DNA from: Paraburkholderia piptadeniae
GTDB lineage: Bacteria; Pseudomonadota; Gammaproteobacteria; Burkholderiales; Burkholderiaceae
DNA: 64,000 nucleotides
Direction: 5' to 3'
Assembly: GCF_900007165.1 (NCBI RefSeq)
Contig: NZ_CYGY02000023.1
Coordinates: 62,001 to 126,000, forward strand
Part shown: piece by piece, positions 20,229 through 30,576 of the stretch
Position numbering within the stretch: the first letter of the stretch is position 1
Layout: every line of letters begins with the position of its first letter
Position numbers and translations under genes: made by a program
Notes under the pieces: model-generated
The model's input: the letters and a program-made list of their open reading frames with translations, nothing else
Databases searched by the model: none
Told to the model about the DNA's origin: nothing

Positions 20229-22595
20229 TCACTCGTAGTTGTTGAACTGCGATTCGGGCGGCGGCGGTGGCGGCAGCGGCGTATAGCCCGCCACGCTCGC
20301 GCGGAACGCGGACATCAGCCCGTTGTCGACGCTCGACAGCCCCTTGAACGTCAACTGCGCAAGCACCCGCGTGCCCGCCGTCTGGCCGCCCGTCGAGTTG
20401 ATCCCGTTTGCGTAGCGCTGGAAGCCCACGCCGAGCGTCCAGCAATCCGCGTCGTACTGCACGCCGAGCAGCGCGTCGACGGCGCGATGTCCCTTCAGGT
20501 CGTAATTGATCCGCCCGACGCCGTAGAAGCGGTGCGTCAGCGGCCATTGGCCCGAGATCAGCAGCTGGTTGATCGGCTGGTTGTCCAGCGTCGTGTTGGC
20601 GCGCGTGTAGCGGTATCCGACGTTGATGACTTTGCCGGACTCCGGGCTGAACCCGAAGCCGACGCTGGTTTTGACCAGCTGGTTGTTGTCCGCATTATAT
20701 TGGAACGCCGTTTCCGAGGCGAAACCGGCCCCGAGCTTCAGCGACGCGCCGAGAATCAGGTCCGAATGCGTCGCCTGCTCGGTCGTCTGCGACTGGTTCA
20801 GCGTCACGCGCTGATCGCGGAAATAGTACTGCTGCGCGATCACGAAGCGCGCGCGCTCGTCGCCCGTGGCCGGGTTCAGGAAACGCGTCGTCAGCGCGGC
20901 CGTCAGGCGGTTTGCATCGGCGATGCGGTCGTTGCCGACGAAAGTGTTCGGCGTAAAGATTTCCGCGAGGCCGAAGTCCGATTCGGCCGTATCGAACAGC
21001 GGCGCGAAGTTCTGGTTGCGAAACGGCGTGTAGACGTAGTACAGACGCGGCTCCAGCGTCTGGATATAGTCCTCGCCGAAGATGCGTACCGAGCGGTCGA
21101 AGATCAGGCCGGTATCGAACGAGAACGTCGGCACCGATTCCGTGAAGTTCTTCGGCTGGCCCGCGGGCGCGCCCGTGCCGATGTTGCTCAGGTCGTACGA
21201 CGCGAAGTGCCACTGCACCTTCGGCGTGACGAAGTAGCCCGGGCCGACGACGGAATACGACAGGTACGGATTGAAGACGACGCGATCGCCTTCCGTCGAG
21301 TCCGCAGTCGTGATGCGGAAGCGCGTGTAGTCCGCTTCAGCGCCGAAGTCGAAGCCGCCGACGTTGTACTTGTTGTACTTCACGTTCAACTGCGGCTCGC
21401 GGCCGTACGGCGCAGTGGATGGCGGCAGCGTCTGCCAGTGCTGCTCGCGCGCGAGCACGGACCACGGACCGTTGTTGTACGTGAGGCCAGCTTCCTGCTG
21501 ATACAGCAGTTGCGTGCCGTTCAGAAACTGGTTCGTCGTCGACGCCAGGTCTTCCGGATACGTGTTGTCCGAGACCTTGTTGTAGTAGATGTACCCGGCG
21601 AAGCCCGAACCGAAGTTCTGGTTGTGCTGGATGTACAGCGCGTAGCGGTTCGTCTTCGTGATCTTGTCGTCGGGCAGGAACTCGCCCGTGATCGACCCGC
21701 TATATGTCGGCGACAGATAGCGGAAATTCGCTTGCGTCTGCACGCCGCGCTTCGACAGGATGCGCGGTGTCAGCGTCAGATCGCGGTTGGGCGCGATGTT
21801 GAAGTAGTACGGCAGCGACAGCTCGAAGCCGTTGGTCGAACTGAGCGACGCCGTCGGCGGCAGCAGGCCGCTGCGCCGCGCGCCTGATAGCGGGAATGAC
21901 AGCCACGGGCTCGCGAACACGGGCACGCCCTGGAAGAACAGCACGCCGTTGTGCGCGACGCCGTCGTCGGCGCCCGAATCGAAATCGAACTCACTGCCCT
22001 TGATGTACCACGCGGGATCGTCCGTGCATTGGCACGCCGTGTACGTGCCGCGCGTGAACACCGAGCGCTCGTTGTCGATCAGATCGACGCGTTCCGCGCT
22101 GCCCGAGCCGCCCGTCGCGTTAAAGTGGTACTTCGGCGAGGTCATGAAGCCTTCGCTCGACTCCACCTTCATGTGCGCTTCAGGCCCCGTAAACACACTG
22201 CCGTTGCCCGACAGATGGACATTGCCGTAAGCGTCGGCCATGTCCGTATCCTGATCGTAATGAAGCGCGTCCGCCTTGAGCGCCGAATAGCCGCGGCGGA
22301 CTTCGGCCGAGCCTTTTGCGGCGATGTCCTGGTCGGCCGTGCCCGTGGTCGAGTCGCCGAGCACGAAGGTCGCGGGACTCTGACCATTGGGCGCCGGGTG
22401 TTCTTCGAGTTGTGGAGCAAGCCGCAGGCCCCACGGCGCGTCTATCGGCTGCGCCTGCGCCGCCTCTCCCGCCAGCTGCGCGTGCGAGAGCGCGGGCAGC
22501 AGGCCCGGCACGGCGACCAGCGCCGCTGCGAGCCGCCTTCTGCGTGGCAGGCCGTCAGAGGAGGAAGTGGTCGGGAAAAGCTTGTTAGGCGGCAT
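20229..22595 (-). CDS. lptD: LPS-assembly protein LptD
   Basis: A 788-residue outer-membrane beta-barrel that, with LptE, inserts LPS into the outer leaflet. It has an arginine-rich N-terminus and signal sequence ending near SHA|Q (about 39), an OstA-like N-domain (about 75-220) and a C-terminal barrel with the [18 protein letters not shown] motif. Only three cysteines are present: C188 and C190 (ACQC), and C718 (DADCW); E. coli has four that form two inter-domain disulfides. A polyproline tail (PLPPPPPPE) ends the protein. It is divergent from amgK. Confidence 0.96.
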   Translation of the reverse strand: MPPNKLFPTTSSSDGLPRRRRLAAALVAVPGLLPALSHAQLAGEAAQAQPIDAPWGLRLAPQLEEHPAPNGQSPATFVLGDSTTGTADQDIAAKGSAEVRRGYSALKADALHYDQDTDMADAYGNVHLSGNGSVFTGPEAHMKVESSEGFMTSPKYHFNATGGSGSAERVDLIDNERSVFTRGTYTACQCTDDPAWYIKGSEFDFDSGADDGVAHNGVLFFQGVPVFASPWLSFPLSGARRSGLLPPTASLSSTNGFELSLPYYFNIAPNRDLTLTPRILSKRGVQTQANFRYLSPTYSGSITGEFLPDDKITKTNRYALYIQHNQNFGSGFAGYIYYNKVSDNTYPEDLASTTNQFLNGTQLLYQQEAGLTYNNGPWSVLAREQHWQTLPPSTAPYGREPQLNVKYNKYNVGGFDFGAEADYTRFRITTADSTEGDRVVFNPYLSYSVVGPGYFVTPKVQWHFASYDLSNIGTGAPAGQPKNFTESVPTFSFDTGLIFDRSVRIFGEDYIQTLEPRLYYVYTPFRNQNFAPLFDTAESDFGLAEIFTPNTFVGNDRIADANRLTAALTTRFLNPATGDERARFVIAQQYYFRDQRVTLNQSQTTEQATHSDLILGASLKLGAGFASETAFQYNADNNQLVKTSVGFGFSPESGKVINVGYRYTRANTTLDNQPINQLLISGQWPLTHRFYGVGRINYDLKGHRAVDALLGVQYDADCWTLGVGFQRYANGINSTGGQTAGTRVLAQLTFKGLSSVDNGLMSAFRASVAGYTPLPPPPPPESQFNNYE

Positions 22596-22742
22596 GTATC
22601 GTTTGGCGTATCGGCTCTGCGGTCAGTTCATCCACCCGGTTCATCGATCACAAGCTGCCGCCTGTGCAGTCGAGCTTCGAATGCACAACGCTTGACGATT
22701 CATGCAGCGGTAAGGCGGGCGATCCGGGAGATGCGCGAGAAC

Positions 22743-22759
22743 TGACGCGAGTCGCGTCA
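22743..22759. promoter_or_regulatory. Perfect 17-bp palindrome in the lptD/amgK divergent region
   Basis: TGACGCGA-G-TCGCGTCA is perfectly symmetric (8+1+8). It lies 62 bp before the amgK start and about 150 bp before the lptD start. A TATTAT hexamer at 22774-22779 just downstream could be the amgK -10 box, which would put the palindrome near the -35 region. It is a candidate operator; the regulator is unknown. Confidence 0.45.
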
Positions 22760-22821
22760 AAAAAGTCGTGGGGTATTATATGGCAAGACGTTGCCCACCC
22801 CGATTTTGTCACCAGCATTTC

Positions 22822-23916
22822 ATGACGCTTCCCCCCGCTTCCTCCGCTTTTTCTGCCACTTCCGCTGCTTCGCGCGCGGATCACCGCCTCGATCTTCTGA
22901 GCGCATGGCTGCGCACCCACGCCGACCGCTACGGACTCGAGCTCGCGACGCTCGCGCCCGCGTCCGCCGATGCCAGCTTTCGCCGCTATTTCCGCCTTGC
23001 CGGCAGCGGCGCAGACCTTGGCGCGAGCGATCCGGCCCGCGCGACGGTGATCGCCGTCGATGCGCCGCCGCCCGAAAAATGCCGTGAATTCGTCCGGGTC
23101 GCGGGTTTGCTGGCCGACGCGGGCGTACATGTGCCGCGCGTGCTCGAAGTCGATTTCGATGCGGGCTTCATGCTCGTGACGGACCTGGGCACGCGGTCGT
23201 ATCTCGGCGCGCTCAAGGAAAGCAGCGCCGGCGACGCGAAAAAACTGATGCGCGATGCGCTCGACGCGTTGATTCGCTGGCAGCTCGCCTCGCGCGAAGA
23301 CGTGCTGCCGCCGTTCGACGAAGCGTTCCTGCGCCGCGAGATGGAGCTGATGCCCGAGTGGTTCATCGGCCGGCATCTGGGGCGCGAGGTCGACGACAAC
23401 ACGCGCGGCGTGCTCGACCGCACGTTCGCGCTGCTGATCGCGAGTGCGCGAGCACAGCCGCAAGTCTTCATGCTGCGCGATTTCATGCCGCGCAACCTGA
23501 TGATCGCGAGCCCGAACCCGGGCGTGCTCGACTTTCAGGACGCGGTCTACGGGCCGATCAGCTATGACGTCGCGTCGCTGCTGCGCGATGCGTTTATCAG
23601 CTGGGACGAAGAGTTCGAACTGGATTGCTTCGTGTACTACTGGGAGCGCGCGAAGAAGGCCGGCTTGCCCGTCGATGCCGATTTCGGCGAGTTCTATCGC
23701 CAGATCGAATGGATGGGCCTGCAACGGCATATCAAGGTGCTCGGTCTGTTCTGCCGGATCAACTATCGCGATAGCAAGCCGCATTACATGGCCGACCTGC
23801 CGCGCTTCATCGGCTATGCGCGCAAGGTCGCGGAACGCTACCGGCCGCTCGCGCCGTTCGCGAAACTGCTCGATGACCTCGAAGGCCGCGCCGTCGATGT
23901 CGGCTACACCTTCTGA
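22822..23916 (+). CDS. amgK: N-acetylmuramate/N-acetylglucosamine anomeric kinase AmgK
   Basis: A 364-residue aminoglycoside-phosphotransferase-fold kinase that phosphorylates the anomeric carbon of MurNAc or GlcNAc in the MurU peptidoglycan-recycling bypass. The catalytic loop reads LRDFMPRNLM (D220, N225) and the metal-binding motif LDFQD (D237). ATG at 22822 is preferred over upstream in-frame codons. Identification depends on the immediate murU neighbour 7 nt downstream and the divergent lptD, the arrangement known from pseudomonads. Confidence 0.9.
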   Translation: MTLPPASSAFSATSAASRADHRLDLLSAWLRTHADRYGLELATLAPASADASFRRYFRLAGSGADLGASDPARATVIAVDAPPPEKCREFVRVAGLLADAGVHVPRVLEVDFDAGFMLVTDLGTRSYLGALKESSAGDAKKLMRDALDALIRWQLASREDVLPPFDEAFLRREMELMPEWFIGRHLGREVDDNTRGVLDRTFALLIASARAQPQVFMLRDFMPRNLMIASPNPGVLDFQDAVYGPISYDVASLLRDAFISWDEEFELDCFVYYWERAKKAGLPVDADFGEFYRQIEWMGLQRHIKVLGLFCRINYRDSKPHYMADLPRFIGYARKVAERYRPLAPFAKLLDDLEGRAVDVGYTF

Positions 23917-23923
23917 CGGACGG

Positions 23924-24643
23924 ATGAAAAACTTGAACAAAGCGATGATCTTCGCCGCCGGACGCGGCGAACGGATGCGTCCACTGACGGATACCTGCCC
24001 GAAGCCGCTTTTGAAGGTCGGCGGCAAGGCGCTGATCGAGTGGCAAATCGAACGGCTCGCGCGCGCCGGATTCACGACCATCGTGATCAATCATGCGTGG
24101 CTCGGCGAACGGATCGAGGCGGCGCTCGGCGACGGCTCGCGGTATGGCCTCTCGCTGCGCTATTCCGCCGAAGACGAAGCGCTCGAAACGGCAGGCGGCA
24201 TTGCGCAGGCGCTGCCGCTGCTCGAAGACGCGGGCAAGCCGGAAGTATTCGTGGCCGTCAGCGGCGACGTGTACGCCGACTTCGATTACGCGGCGCTGCG
24301 TGTGCCCGCCGCACGGCTCGCCGAAGCGGCTGATCCGGGCATGCACCTGGTGATGGTGCCCAATCCCGCGTTTCATCCAAAGGGCGATTTCGCGCTGGGC
24401 AGCGACGGTGTGCTGTCACTGGAAGGCGCTCCGCGCTATACGTTCGGCAACATCGGGCTCTACGACACGCGGATGTTTCGCGATCTCGCGCCGGGCACGC
24501 GTCGCGCGCTCACGCCGTATTATCGTGAGGCGATTGCGCAGAAGCGCGCAAGCGGCGAGCTTTATGAAGGGCTGTGGGAGAACGTCGGGACGCCGGCGCA
24601 GCTCGATGCGCTCGACCGCCAGTTGCTGGCGCAGAACGCGTAA
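23924..24643 (+). CDS. murU: N-acetylmuramate alpha-1-phosphate uridylyltransferase MurU
   Basis: A 239-residue nucleotidyltransferase making UDP-MurNAc from MurNAc-1-phosphate. The NTP-binding signature AAGRGERMRPLT (11-22) and the lysine in CPKPLL (K28) are intact, with GGIAQALPLL and the late ENVGTPAQLDAL typical of the family. With AmgK it bypasses de novo UDP-MurNAc synthesis, a route that also lowers dependence on the fosfomycin target MurA. It converges on the Atm1-type gene. Confidence 0.92.
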   Translation: MKNLNKAMIFAAGRGERMRPLTDTCPKPLLKVGGKALIEWQIERLARAGFTTIVINHAWLGERIEAALGDGSRYGLSLRYSAEDEALETAGGIAQALPLLEDAGKPEVFVAVSGDVYADFDYAALRVPAARLAEAADPGMHLVMVPNPAFHPKGDFALGSDGVLSLEGAPRYTFGNIGLYDTRMFRDLAPGTRRALTPYYREAIAQKRASGELYEGLWENVGTPAQLDALDRQLLAQNA

Positions 24644-24670
24644 CCGCTAGAAGAGCAGGCAAGCGGCGCT

Positions 24671-26560
24671 TTAGTGCCCCTCCCCATTCCCCTGCTCTTC
24701 GACCGCTTCTTCGGCGTGCGCCGCGCGCTCCTGCTGCAACGCCCACATCTGCGCGAAGAGCCCGCCCATCAAAATCAGTTCAGAGAAAGTGCCGCGCTCG
24801 ACGATGCGCCCCTTGTCCATCACGATGATCTGCTGCGCGTGCACGACCGTCGATAACCTATGCGCGATGATGAGCGTCGTGCGTTCGCGCGCGATCTGAT
24901 CGAGCTCGTGCTGGATCGCGCGCTCCGAGCGCGAGTCGAGCGCGGACGTCGCTTCGTCGAAAAGCAGAACGGGCGGATTCTTCAGCACCGTGCGCGCGAT
25001 CGCGACGCGCTGCTTCTCGCCGCCCGACAGCTTTAATCCGCGTTCGCCGACGGGCGTCTCATAGCCCTTCGGCAGGCTCTCGATGAACTCGTGTATGTGC
25101 GCCGCGCGCGCCGCCGCGATCACTTCGTCACGCGTCGCCGTTGGACGGCCATACGCGATGTTGTAGTAGATCGTATCGTTGAAGAGCACCGTGTCCTGCG
25201 GCACGATACCGATCGACGCCCGCAACGAATCCTGCGTCACGTCGCGAATATCCTGTCCATCGATGCGGATCGCGCCGCCCGTCGCGCGGTCCAGATCGTA
25301 GAAGCGGAACAGCAGGCGCGCGAGCGTCGACTTGCCCGAACCGCTATGTCCGACCACAGCCGTCGTCGTGCCCGCTGGAATCGTGAAGCTCACGTCGTGC
25401 AGAATGGGCCGCGACGGTTCATACGCGAAGCTCACGTGCTCGAAGCCGACCTGCGCGCCGCGCACGGCGAGCGGCAGCGCATCGGGCGCGTCGGGCACTT
25501 CGCGCGCCGCGCCGAGCAGCGTGAACATGCGGTCCATGTCGGTGAGACTCTGCTTCAGCTCGCGATACACGACGCCGAGAAAATTCAGCGGAATGTAGAG
25601 CTGCAGCATGAACGTGTTGATCAGCACGAGATCGCCAAGCGTGAGGCGCCCCGCCATCACGCCTTGCGTCGCGCGCCACAGGATGAACACGAGCCCGATG
25701 CCGATGATCGCCTGCTGGCCGAAGTTCAGCGCCGACAGCGAGTTCTGCGACTTGATCGCCGCCGCGCGATAGCGCTTCAGATTTTCGTCGTAGCGCTTCG
25801 CTTCCCACTCTTCGTTGTTGAAGTATTTGACCGTCTCGTAGTTCAACAGCGAATCGATTGCGCGCGAGTTCGCCTTCGAATCGAGTTCGTTCATCGTGCG
25901 GCGAAAATGCGTGCGCCACTCGGTCACCTTGACGGTGTACGTGATGTACGCGGCGAGCGCGGCGAACGTGACGAGCGCGTAATACGCCTCGTACTTGACG
26001 ACGAAAAAGCCCAGCACGAGACCGACTTCGACGAGCGTCGGCAGAATGCTGTACAGCGAGTACGAAATCAATTGCGTGATGCCGCGCGTGCCGCGCTCGA
26101 TGTCGCGCGACATGCCGCCCGTCTGCCGCTCCAGATGAAAACGCAGCGAAAGCGAATGCAGATGCCGGAACACCTTCAGCGCAAGCTGGCGCACGGCGCT
26201 TTCCGTCACCTTCGAGAAAAGAATCTCGCGCAGTTCGGTGAAGAGCGACGTCGACAGCCGCACGACGGCATACGCGACCACCAGCAGCCCGACGCCGCCC
26301 AGCAGCACGATACCGGGCGCATTCGTCGCGCGCCCGAGCGCCGTCAGATGCTGCACCGACGCGAGATTGTCGACGATGCGCTTCATCACGACGGGAACGC
26401 CCAGGTTCGCGACCTTCGCGCCGATCAGGCAACTGAGCGCCAGCACGACGCGCCACTTGTACGTCGCGAGGTACGGCAGCAGCGAGACGATCGTCTGCCA
26501 GTCGTTGCGCGGCTGGTTCGAGATCGGCGGCGGTTCGGACGAAGCGGAATAGCGACGCAT
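24671..26560 (-). CDS. Atm1/HMT1-type ABC exporter (fused membrane and ATPase domains)
   Basis: A 629-residue half-transporter with six membrane segments (about 35-340) and a nucleotide-binding domain. Walker A is GHSGSGKST (404-412), the signature is LSGGEKQR, and Walker B is VLLFDEATSALD. The segments SRDIERGTRG (151-160) and NYETVKYFNNEEWEA (240-254) are hallmarks of the Atm1/ABCB7 branch, whose members export glutathione-linked or metal-thiol compounds. ATG at 26560 starts the recognised N-terminus. It is divergent from yciA; the 251-nt gap shows no other gene. Confidence 0.92.
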   Translation of the reverse strand: MRRYSASSEPPPISNQPRNDWQTIVSLLPYLATYKWRVVLALSCLIGAKVANLGVPVVMKRIVDNLASVQHLTALGRATNAPGIVLLGGVGLLVVAYAVVRLSTSLFTELREILFSKVTESAVRQLALKVFRHLHSLSLRFHLERQTGGMSRDIERGTRGITQLISYSLYSILPTLVEVGLVLGFFVVKYEAYYALVTFAALAAYITYTVKVTEWRTHFRRTMNELDSKANSRAIDSLLNYETVKYFNNEEWEAKRYDENLKRYRAAAIKSQNSLSALNFGQQAIIGIGLVFILWRATQGVMAGRLTLGDLVLINTFMLQLYIPLNFLGVVYRELKQSLTDMDRMFTLLGAAREVPDAPDALPLAVRGAQVGFEHVSFAYEPSRPILHDVSFTIPAGTTTAVVGHSGSGKSTLARLLFRFYDLDRATGGAIRIDGQDIRDVTQDSLRASIGIVPQDTVLFNDTIYYNIAYGRPTATRDEVIAAARAAHIHEFIESLPKGYETPVGERGLKLSGGEKQRVAIARTVLKNPPVLLFDEATSALDSRSERAIQHELDQIARERTTLIIAHRLSTVVHAQQIIVMDKGRIVERGTFSELILMGGLFAQMWALQQERAAHAEEAVEEQGNGEGH

Positions 26561-26811
26561 AATTGCTTTGTGGATGAGCCCGCACGCTTTGACGCGTGAC
26601 TGATGGGGAATGTGACGGGCGACGCGCCTGAAGCGCCCTGGAGCCTGATGCGCTCCGGCATGCGCTTTCCCGTACAATTCCCAGTTTGGCAATATTGTCG
26701 CAGAAGCCGGCTGGCGCCGCTTTCGCAGCGCTGACCCAAGCGTCGTTTGCAGTCCCCGCCGTGCCGTTGTCGTGAGATCCGCCGCTGCCGCTGTCGGCTC
26801 AACTGATTTTT

Positions 26812-27219
26812 ATGGATACCCCGATGACCGAGACTCTCCAACTCCCGCAGAAACCGTGCGCGCTGCGCGTCGTCCCACAACCGTCGGATGCGAACGTCCA
26901 CGGCGATGTGTTCGGCGGCTGGATCATGGCGCAAGTCGACATTGCCGGCTCGATTCCCGCGAGCCGCCGCGCGAACGGCCGCGTCGCGACGATCGCGGTC
27001 AATTCGTTCGTGTTCAAGCAGCCAGTGTTCGTCGGCGATCTGCTGACTTTTTACGCGGATATCGTAAAGACGGGCAACACGTCGGTCACGGTCGACGTCG
27101 AGGTCTACGCGCAGCGCATGAGCCTCGCGGAAGAAGTGGTGAAGGTCACGGAAGCGACCCTCACCTATGTCGCGACGGATAGCGACCGCCGTCCGCGCGC
27201 ACTGCCTCAGCTGGGCTGA
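26812..27219 (+). CDS. yciA: Acyl-CoA thioesterase, YciA-like hotdog fold
   Basis: A 135-residue single-hotdog thioesterase that hydrolyses acyl-CoA esters. The family segment DANVHGDVFGGWIMAQVDIAG (near residues 25-45) includes the candidate catalytic Asp. RVATIAVNSFVFKQPVFVGDLL follows. An upstream ATG-like start (26812) reads MDTPMTETLQL; the second Met at 26824 is possible. It is monocistronic and convergent with the GGDEF-EAL gene. Confidence 0.9.
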   Translation: MDTPMTETLQLPQKPCALRVVPQPSDANVHGDVFGGWIMAQVDIAGSIPASRRANGRVATIAVNSFVFKQPVFVGDLLTFYADIVKTGNTSVTVDVEVYAQRMSLAEEVVKVTEATLTYVATDSDRRPRALPQLG

Positions 27220-27283
27220 GGTTCGAACATCGGGACGCCGCCAGGGGCGGTGCCCGGCGCGCTCACGCCTGGATGCCGTGCGA

Positions 27284-30200
27284 TCAGGCGTCCGCGGGAG
27301 CCACGTCCTCGTTCTCGGCGGCATTGTCCGCGCTTCGCTGCAGCATGTCGGGTATCGCGTCGTGCGGCAGCGGCTTCGCGAAGAAGTAACCCTGCATCTC
27401 GTCGCACGCGCGCTCCTTGAGGAAGTCGAGCTGCGTCGACGTCTCGACGCCTTCCGCGATCACCTGCAGATTCAGCGAGTGCGCGAGCGCGATGATCGCC
27501 GACGTGATCGTTTCATCGTCCGACGATTCGCCGATATCCGACACGAACGATCTGTCGATCTTCAAGCGGTCCACCGGGAAGCGCTTCAGATAGCTCAGGC
27601 TCGAATAGCCGGTGCCGAAGTCGTCGATGGCAAGACCGATGCCGAGCGCGTGCAGTTCGGTGAGCATCGTCACCGCTTCTTCCGCGTTGCGCATGATGGT
27701 GCTTTCGGTCAGTTCGAGCTCCAGATACTGTGGATCGAGCCCCGTCTCCGCGAGCACCTGCGTCACGAGCTTCGCGATGTCGCGCTGCTGGAACTGCCGC
27801 GCCGACAGATTCACCGACACCCGCGCAGGCGGCAGGCCTTTGTCCTGCCAGGCCTTGTTCTGCCGGCACGCTTCGCGCAGCACCCATTCGGACAGCGGCC
27901 CGATCAGCCCGCTTTCCTCTGCGACGGGAATGAACTGCGACGGCGGAATCAGGCCGGCCTCGGGATCGCGCCAGCGCACGAGCGCTTCCATGCCGACCAC
28001 CTGGCCCGTTTCGATATCGACCTGCGGCTGATAGTGCAGCAGGAATTCGTTGTCGCGCAGCGCGCGGCGCAAACGCCGCTCCATGTTGAGCCGCGCGCCC
28101 GCCGACACGTTCATCTCCGGCTGATAGAACTGGAACGTGTTGCGGCCCATGTCCTTCGCGCGATACATCGCGAGATCGGCTTTTTTCATCAGCGTTTCGA
28201 CATCTTCGCCGTCTTGCGGGAAGAGGCTCGCGCCCATGCTGCAACCCACATACAGCTCCGTGCCGTCGAGCCACACGGGCTCCGAAATGGACGCGCGCAC
28301 GCGCTCCATCCACGCGATCAGCGACTGCTCGTCGACGGTATCCGTCATCACGATCACGAATTCGTCGCCGCCGTGACGCGCCACCGTATCGCTTGCGCGC
28401 GCGCAACGCGCGAGACGGTCCGCGACCACCGACAACAGACGGTCGCCGACGCTGTGCCCCAGGCTGTCGTTGACGTTCTTGAAGCCGTCGAGATCGATGA
28501 ACACGACGGCGACGCCCTTGCGATGCCGCTCCGCGACGATCAGCGCATGTTGCAGCCGGTCACGTAGCAGATTGCGGTTCGGCAGCCGCGTGAGGCTGTC
28601 GTAGTTCGCCTGGTATTCGAGCTGTTCCTGATAGCGGATCAGCGCCGTCACGTCGTTGATGACGGCGATGTGGTGCGTGGTCTGTCCGTCGGCATCGGGC
28701 ACGGGCGCGATATACAGCTGATTCCAGAACAGCGCGCCGTCCTTGCGGTAATTGCGCAGCACCGCGCTCACTTCGCGGTTCGCAGCGAGCGCCTGACGGA
28801 TCGCCGCGATGCCGTCCTGATCGCGGTCGTCGCGCTGCAACAGGCGGCAGTCCTGGCCGATCACTTCCTGCGGATCGTAGCCCGTGATGCGCTTGAACGC
28901 CGGGTTCACGTATTCGATCAGATTGCCTTCGTTCGAAGGCGCGGTGATCAGAATCGCGTTGACGCTCGCATCGAGCGCGCGGCTTTGCAGACGCAGCGCG
29001 AGATCGGCGCGCTTGCGCTCCGTGATGTCCGTGTACGAGCCGAGCACGCCGATGACGCGGCCCTCGCCGTCGGTGAACGGAAGCTTGCTCGTCATCGTCG
29101 TGCGATGCACGCCGTCGATCACGACGTCGACTTCGAAGTTCATCTTCGGCACGCCCGAGTTCATCACCTCGCGATCCTGGCGATGCAGCTCGTCGGTGAA
29201 CGCGCGCCACGGCATGTCCTCGTCGAGCTTGCCGATCACCTGCTCCGGGTACGCGAGCCCCGCATCGCGCGCGAACGCCATGTTGCAGCCGAGATAACGC
29301 AAATCCTTGCCCTTCCAGAAGATGCGCTGCGGGATATTGTCGATCACCGTTTCGAGCATCTGGTTCGAACGCTGCGCTTCGGCTTCGGCGTTGATCTGTT
29401 CGGTCACGTCGTCGGCGAGCACGAAGAGCGCGGGGCGGCCCACGAACGTCATCGCGTGATACGAGATGTCGGCGCTGATCAGCGAGCCGTCCTTGCGGCG
29501 GTGATGCCAGATGCCCGCCATCGTGCGCGGGCCGCCCGGCGTCGCGCCGCTGCGCTGCAGATGCGAATCGAGCCGCGCGACCTCGGACCCCGGGCGGATG
29601 TCGCGGATCGTCATCGACAGGAATTCGCTCTCCATGTAGCCGTACTGCTGGACGGCCGCCGCGTTGACGGCGAGAAAGCGCAGCGTTTCGCGGTCGAAGA
29701 TGTACATCGGCACGGGATGCTCTTCGAACAGCCCGCGAAAACGCTCGTCGTTCCGATGCAGCGCCTTCGCGATGCGCAGCTTTTCGCGCGCGACGTTTTC
29801 GCGCGCACCGAACGTGTAGATCAGGAGCCCGCTGCCCGCGAGCATCGTCAAGATGAGGACGAGCGTCGCGTACTGCGTGTCGCGCATCGATTCGTCGAGC
29901 GCGGCCTTCAGCGCGCGGTCCTCCTCGTCGCGCAGACGGCCGATGCGCTCGTCGATCAGGTCGGATTCCATGCCGAGGTGCGTGTACGCTTGCGCCGCCC
30001 AGGCGCGCGTGCTGTCCTCCTCAGGCGCCATCGTCCGATCGAGCGCGAGTGCGATGTCCTGCTGGAGACGGCTGCCGTCGGGCGTGAGCCGGCCGAACTC
30101 GGCGGCGATCGCCGGTTCGCTCGCCAACTGGTCGCGCAGCGTCTTTTCGAGCTTCGCCAGCGTCGCGGACATCGCCGATCCTGCATTCGCGGGGGCCGGC

Positions 30201-30418
30201 ACGCCCGCCGCCTCGTACCGGCCGAGCACGGACAGGCCGTGGTCGAGCGTCCCGCGATACGCTTCGAGATTCTCGCGAATGGCCGTCGAGCGCACCGTTC
30301 GCTCATCGGCGTCGCGCTGTCCGCGAATCTGCGTGTACGCGACGAAGGCGTTCGCGCCGACAGCCGCGGCAACGACCGCCAGGTTGATCAGCAGCCGCTT
30401 CGATAGGAAAGAGATCAT
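27284..30418 (-). CDS. Membrane-anchored PAS-GGDEF-EAL cyclic-di-GMP enzyme
   Basis: A 1044-residue protein with an N-terminal membrane helix (about 9-28), a periplasmic helical sensor region (about 30-180), a second helix (about 183-203), and three PAS-like domains (about 225-345, 350-470 and 475-595). A GGDEF domain (about 605-765) and an EAL domain (about 785-1025) follow. The cyclase motif GGDEF (683-687) is intact, with the inhibitory I-site RASD five residues before it (674-677). The phosphodiesterase signature EALVRW (811-816) and DDFGTGYSSL are intact. Both synthesis and breakdown of c-di-GMP are therefore possible. ATG at 30418 is chosen because it opens the first helix; the frame runs on to 30535. 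Confidence 0.93.
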   Translation of the reverse strand: MISFLSKRLLINLAVVAAAVGANAFVAYTQIRGQRDADERTVRSTAIRENLEAYRGTLDHGLSVLGRYEAAGVPAPANAGSAMSATLAKLEKTLRDQLASEPAIAAEFGRLTPDGSRLQQDIALALDRTMAPEEDSTRAWAAQAYTHLGMESDLIDERIGRLRDEEDRALKAALDESMRDTQYATLVLILTMLAGSGLLIYTFGARENVAREKLRIAKALHRNDERFRGLFEEHPVPMYIFDRETLRFLAVNAAAVQQYGYMESEFLSMTIRDIRPGSEVARLDSHLQRSGATPGGPRTMAGIWHHRRKDGSLISADISYHAMTFVGRPALFVLADDVTEQINAEAEAQRSNQMLETVIDNIPQRIFWKGKDLRYLGCNMAFARDAGLAYPEQVIGKLDEDMPWRAFTDELHRQDREVMNSGVPKMNFEVDVVIDGVHRTTMTSKLPFTDGEGRVIGVLGSYTDITERKRADLALRLQSRALDASVNAILITAPSNEGNLIEYVNPAFKRITGYDPQEVIGQDCRLLQRDDRDQDGIAAIRQALAANREVSAVLRNYRKDGALFWNQLYIAPVPDADGQTTHHIAVINDVTALIRYQEQLEYQANYDSLTRLPNRNLLRDRLQHALIVAERHRKGVAVVFIDLDGFKNVNDSLGHSVGDRLLSVVADRLARCARASDTVARHGGDEFVIVMTDTVDEQSLIAWMERVRASISEPVWLDGTELYVGCSMGASLFPQDGEDVETLMKKADLAMYRAKDMGRNTFQFYQPEMNVSAGARLNMERRLRRALRDNEFLLHYQPQVDIETGQVVGMEALVRWRDPEAGLIPPSQFIPVAEESGLIGPLSEWVLREACRQNKAWQDKGLPPARVSVNLSARQFQQRDIAKLVTQVLAETGLDPQYLELELTESTIMRNAEEAVTMLTELHALGIGLAIDDFGTGYSSLSYLKRFPVDRLKIDRSFVSDIGESSDDETITSAIIALAHSLNLQVIAEGVETSTQLDFLKERACDEMQGYFFAKPLPHDAIPDMLQRSADNAAENEDVAPADA

Positions 30419-30576
30419 AGGTTCCGAACGTCGTTCGATCCTGCAGGCGATGCCCGCGAGGGAGCCGTTCACAGGCGGCGCACGCGGGCGCCCCGGACGA
30501 GACGCGTCGCCGGGCGCGGCGCTCTTACGCGCCATCTTTGGATAACGGCAGCGTTCGGATGAGATTGAGTGTGAAA

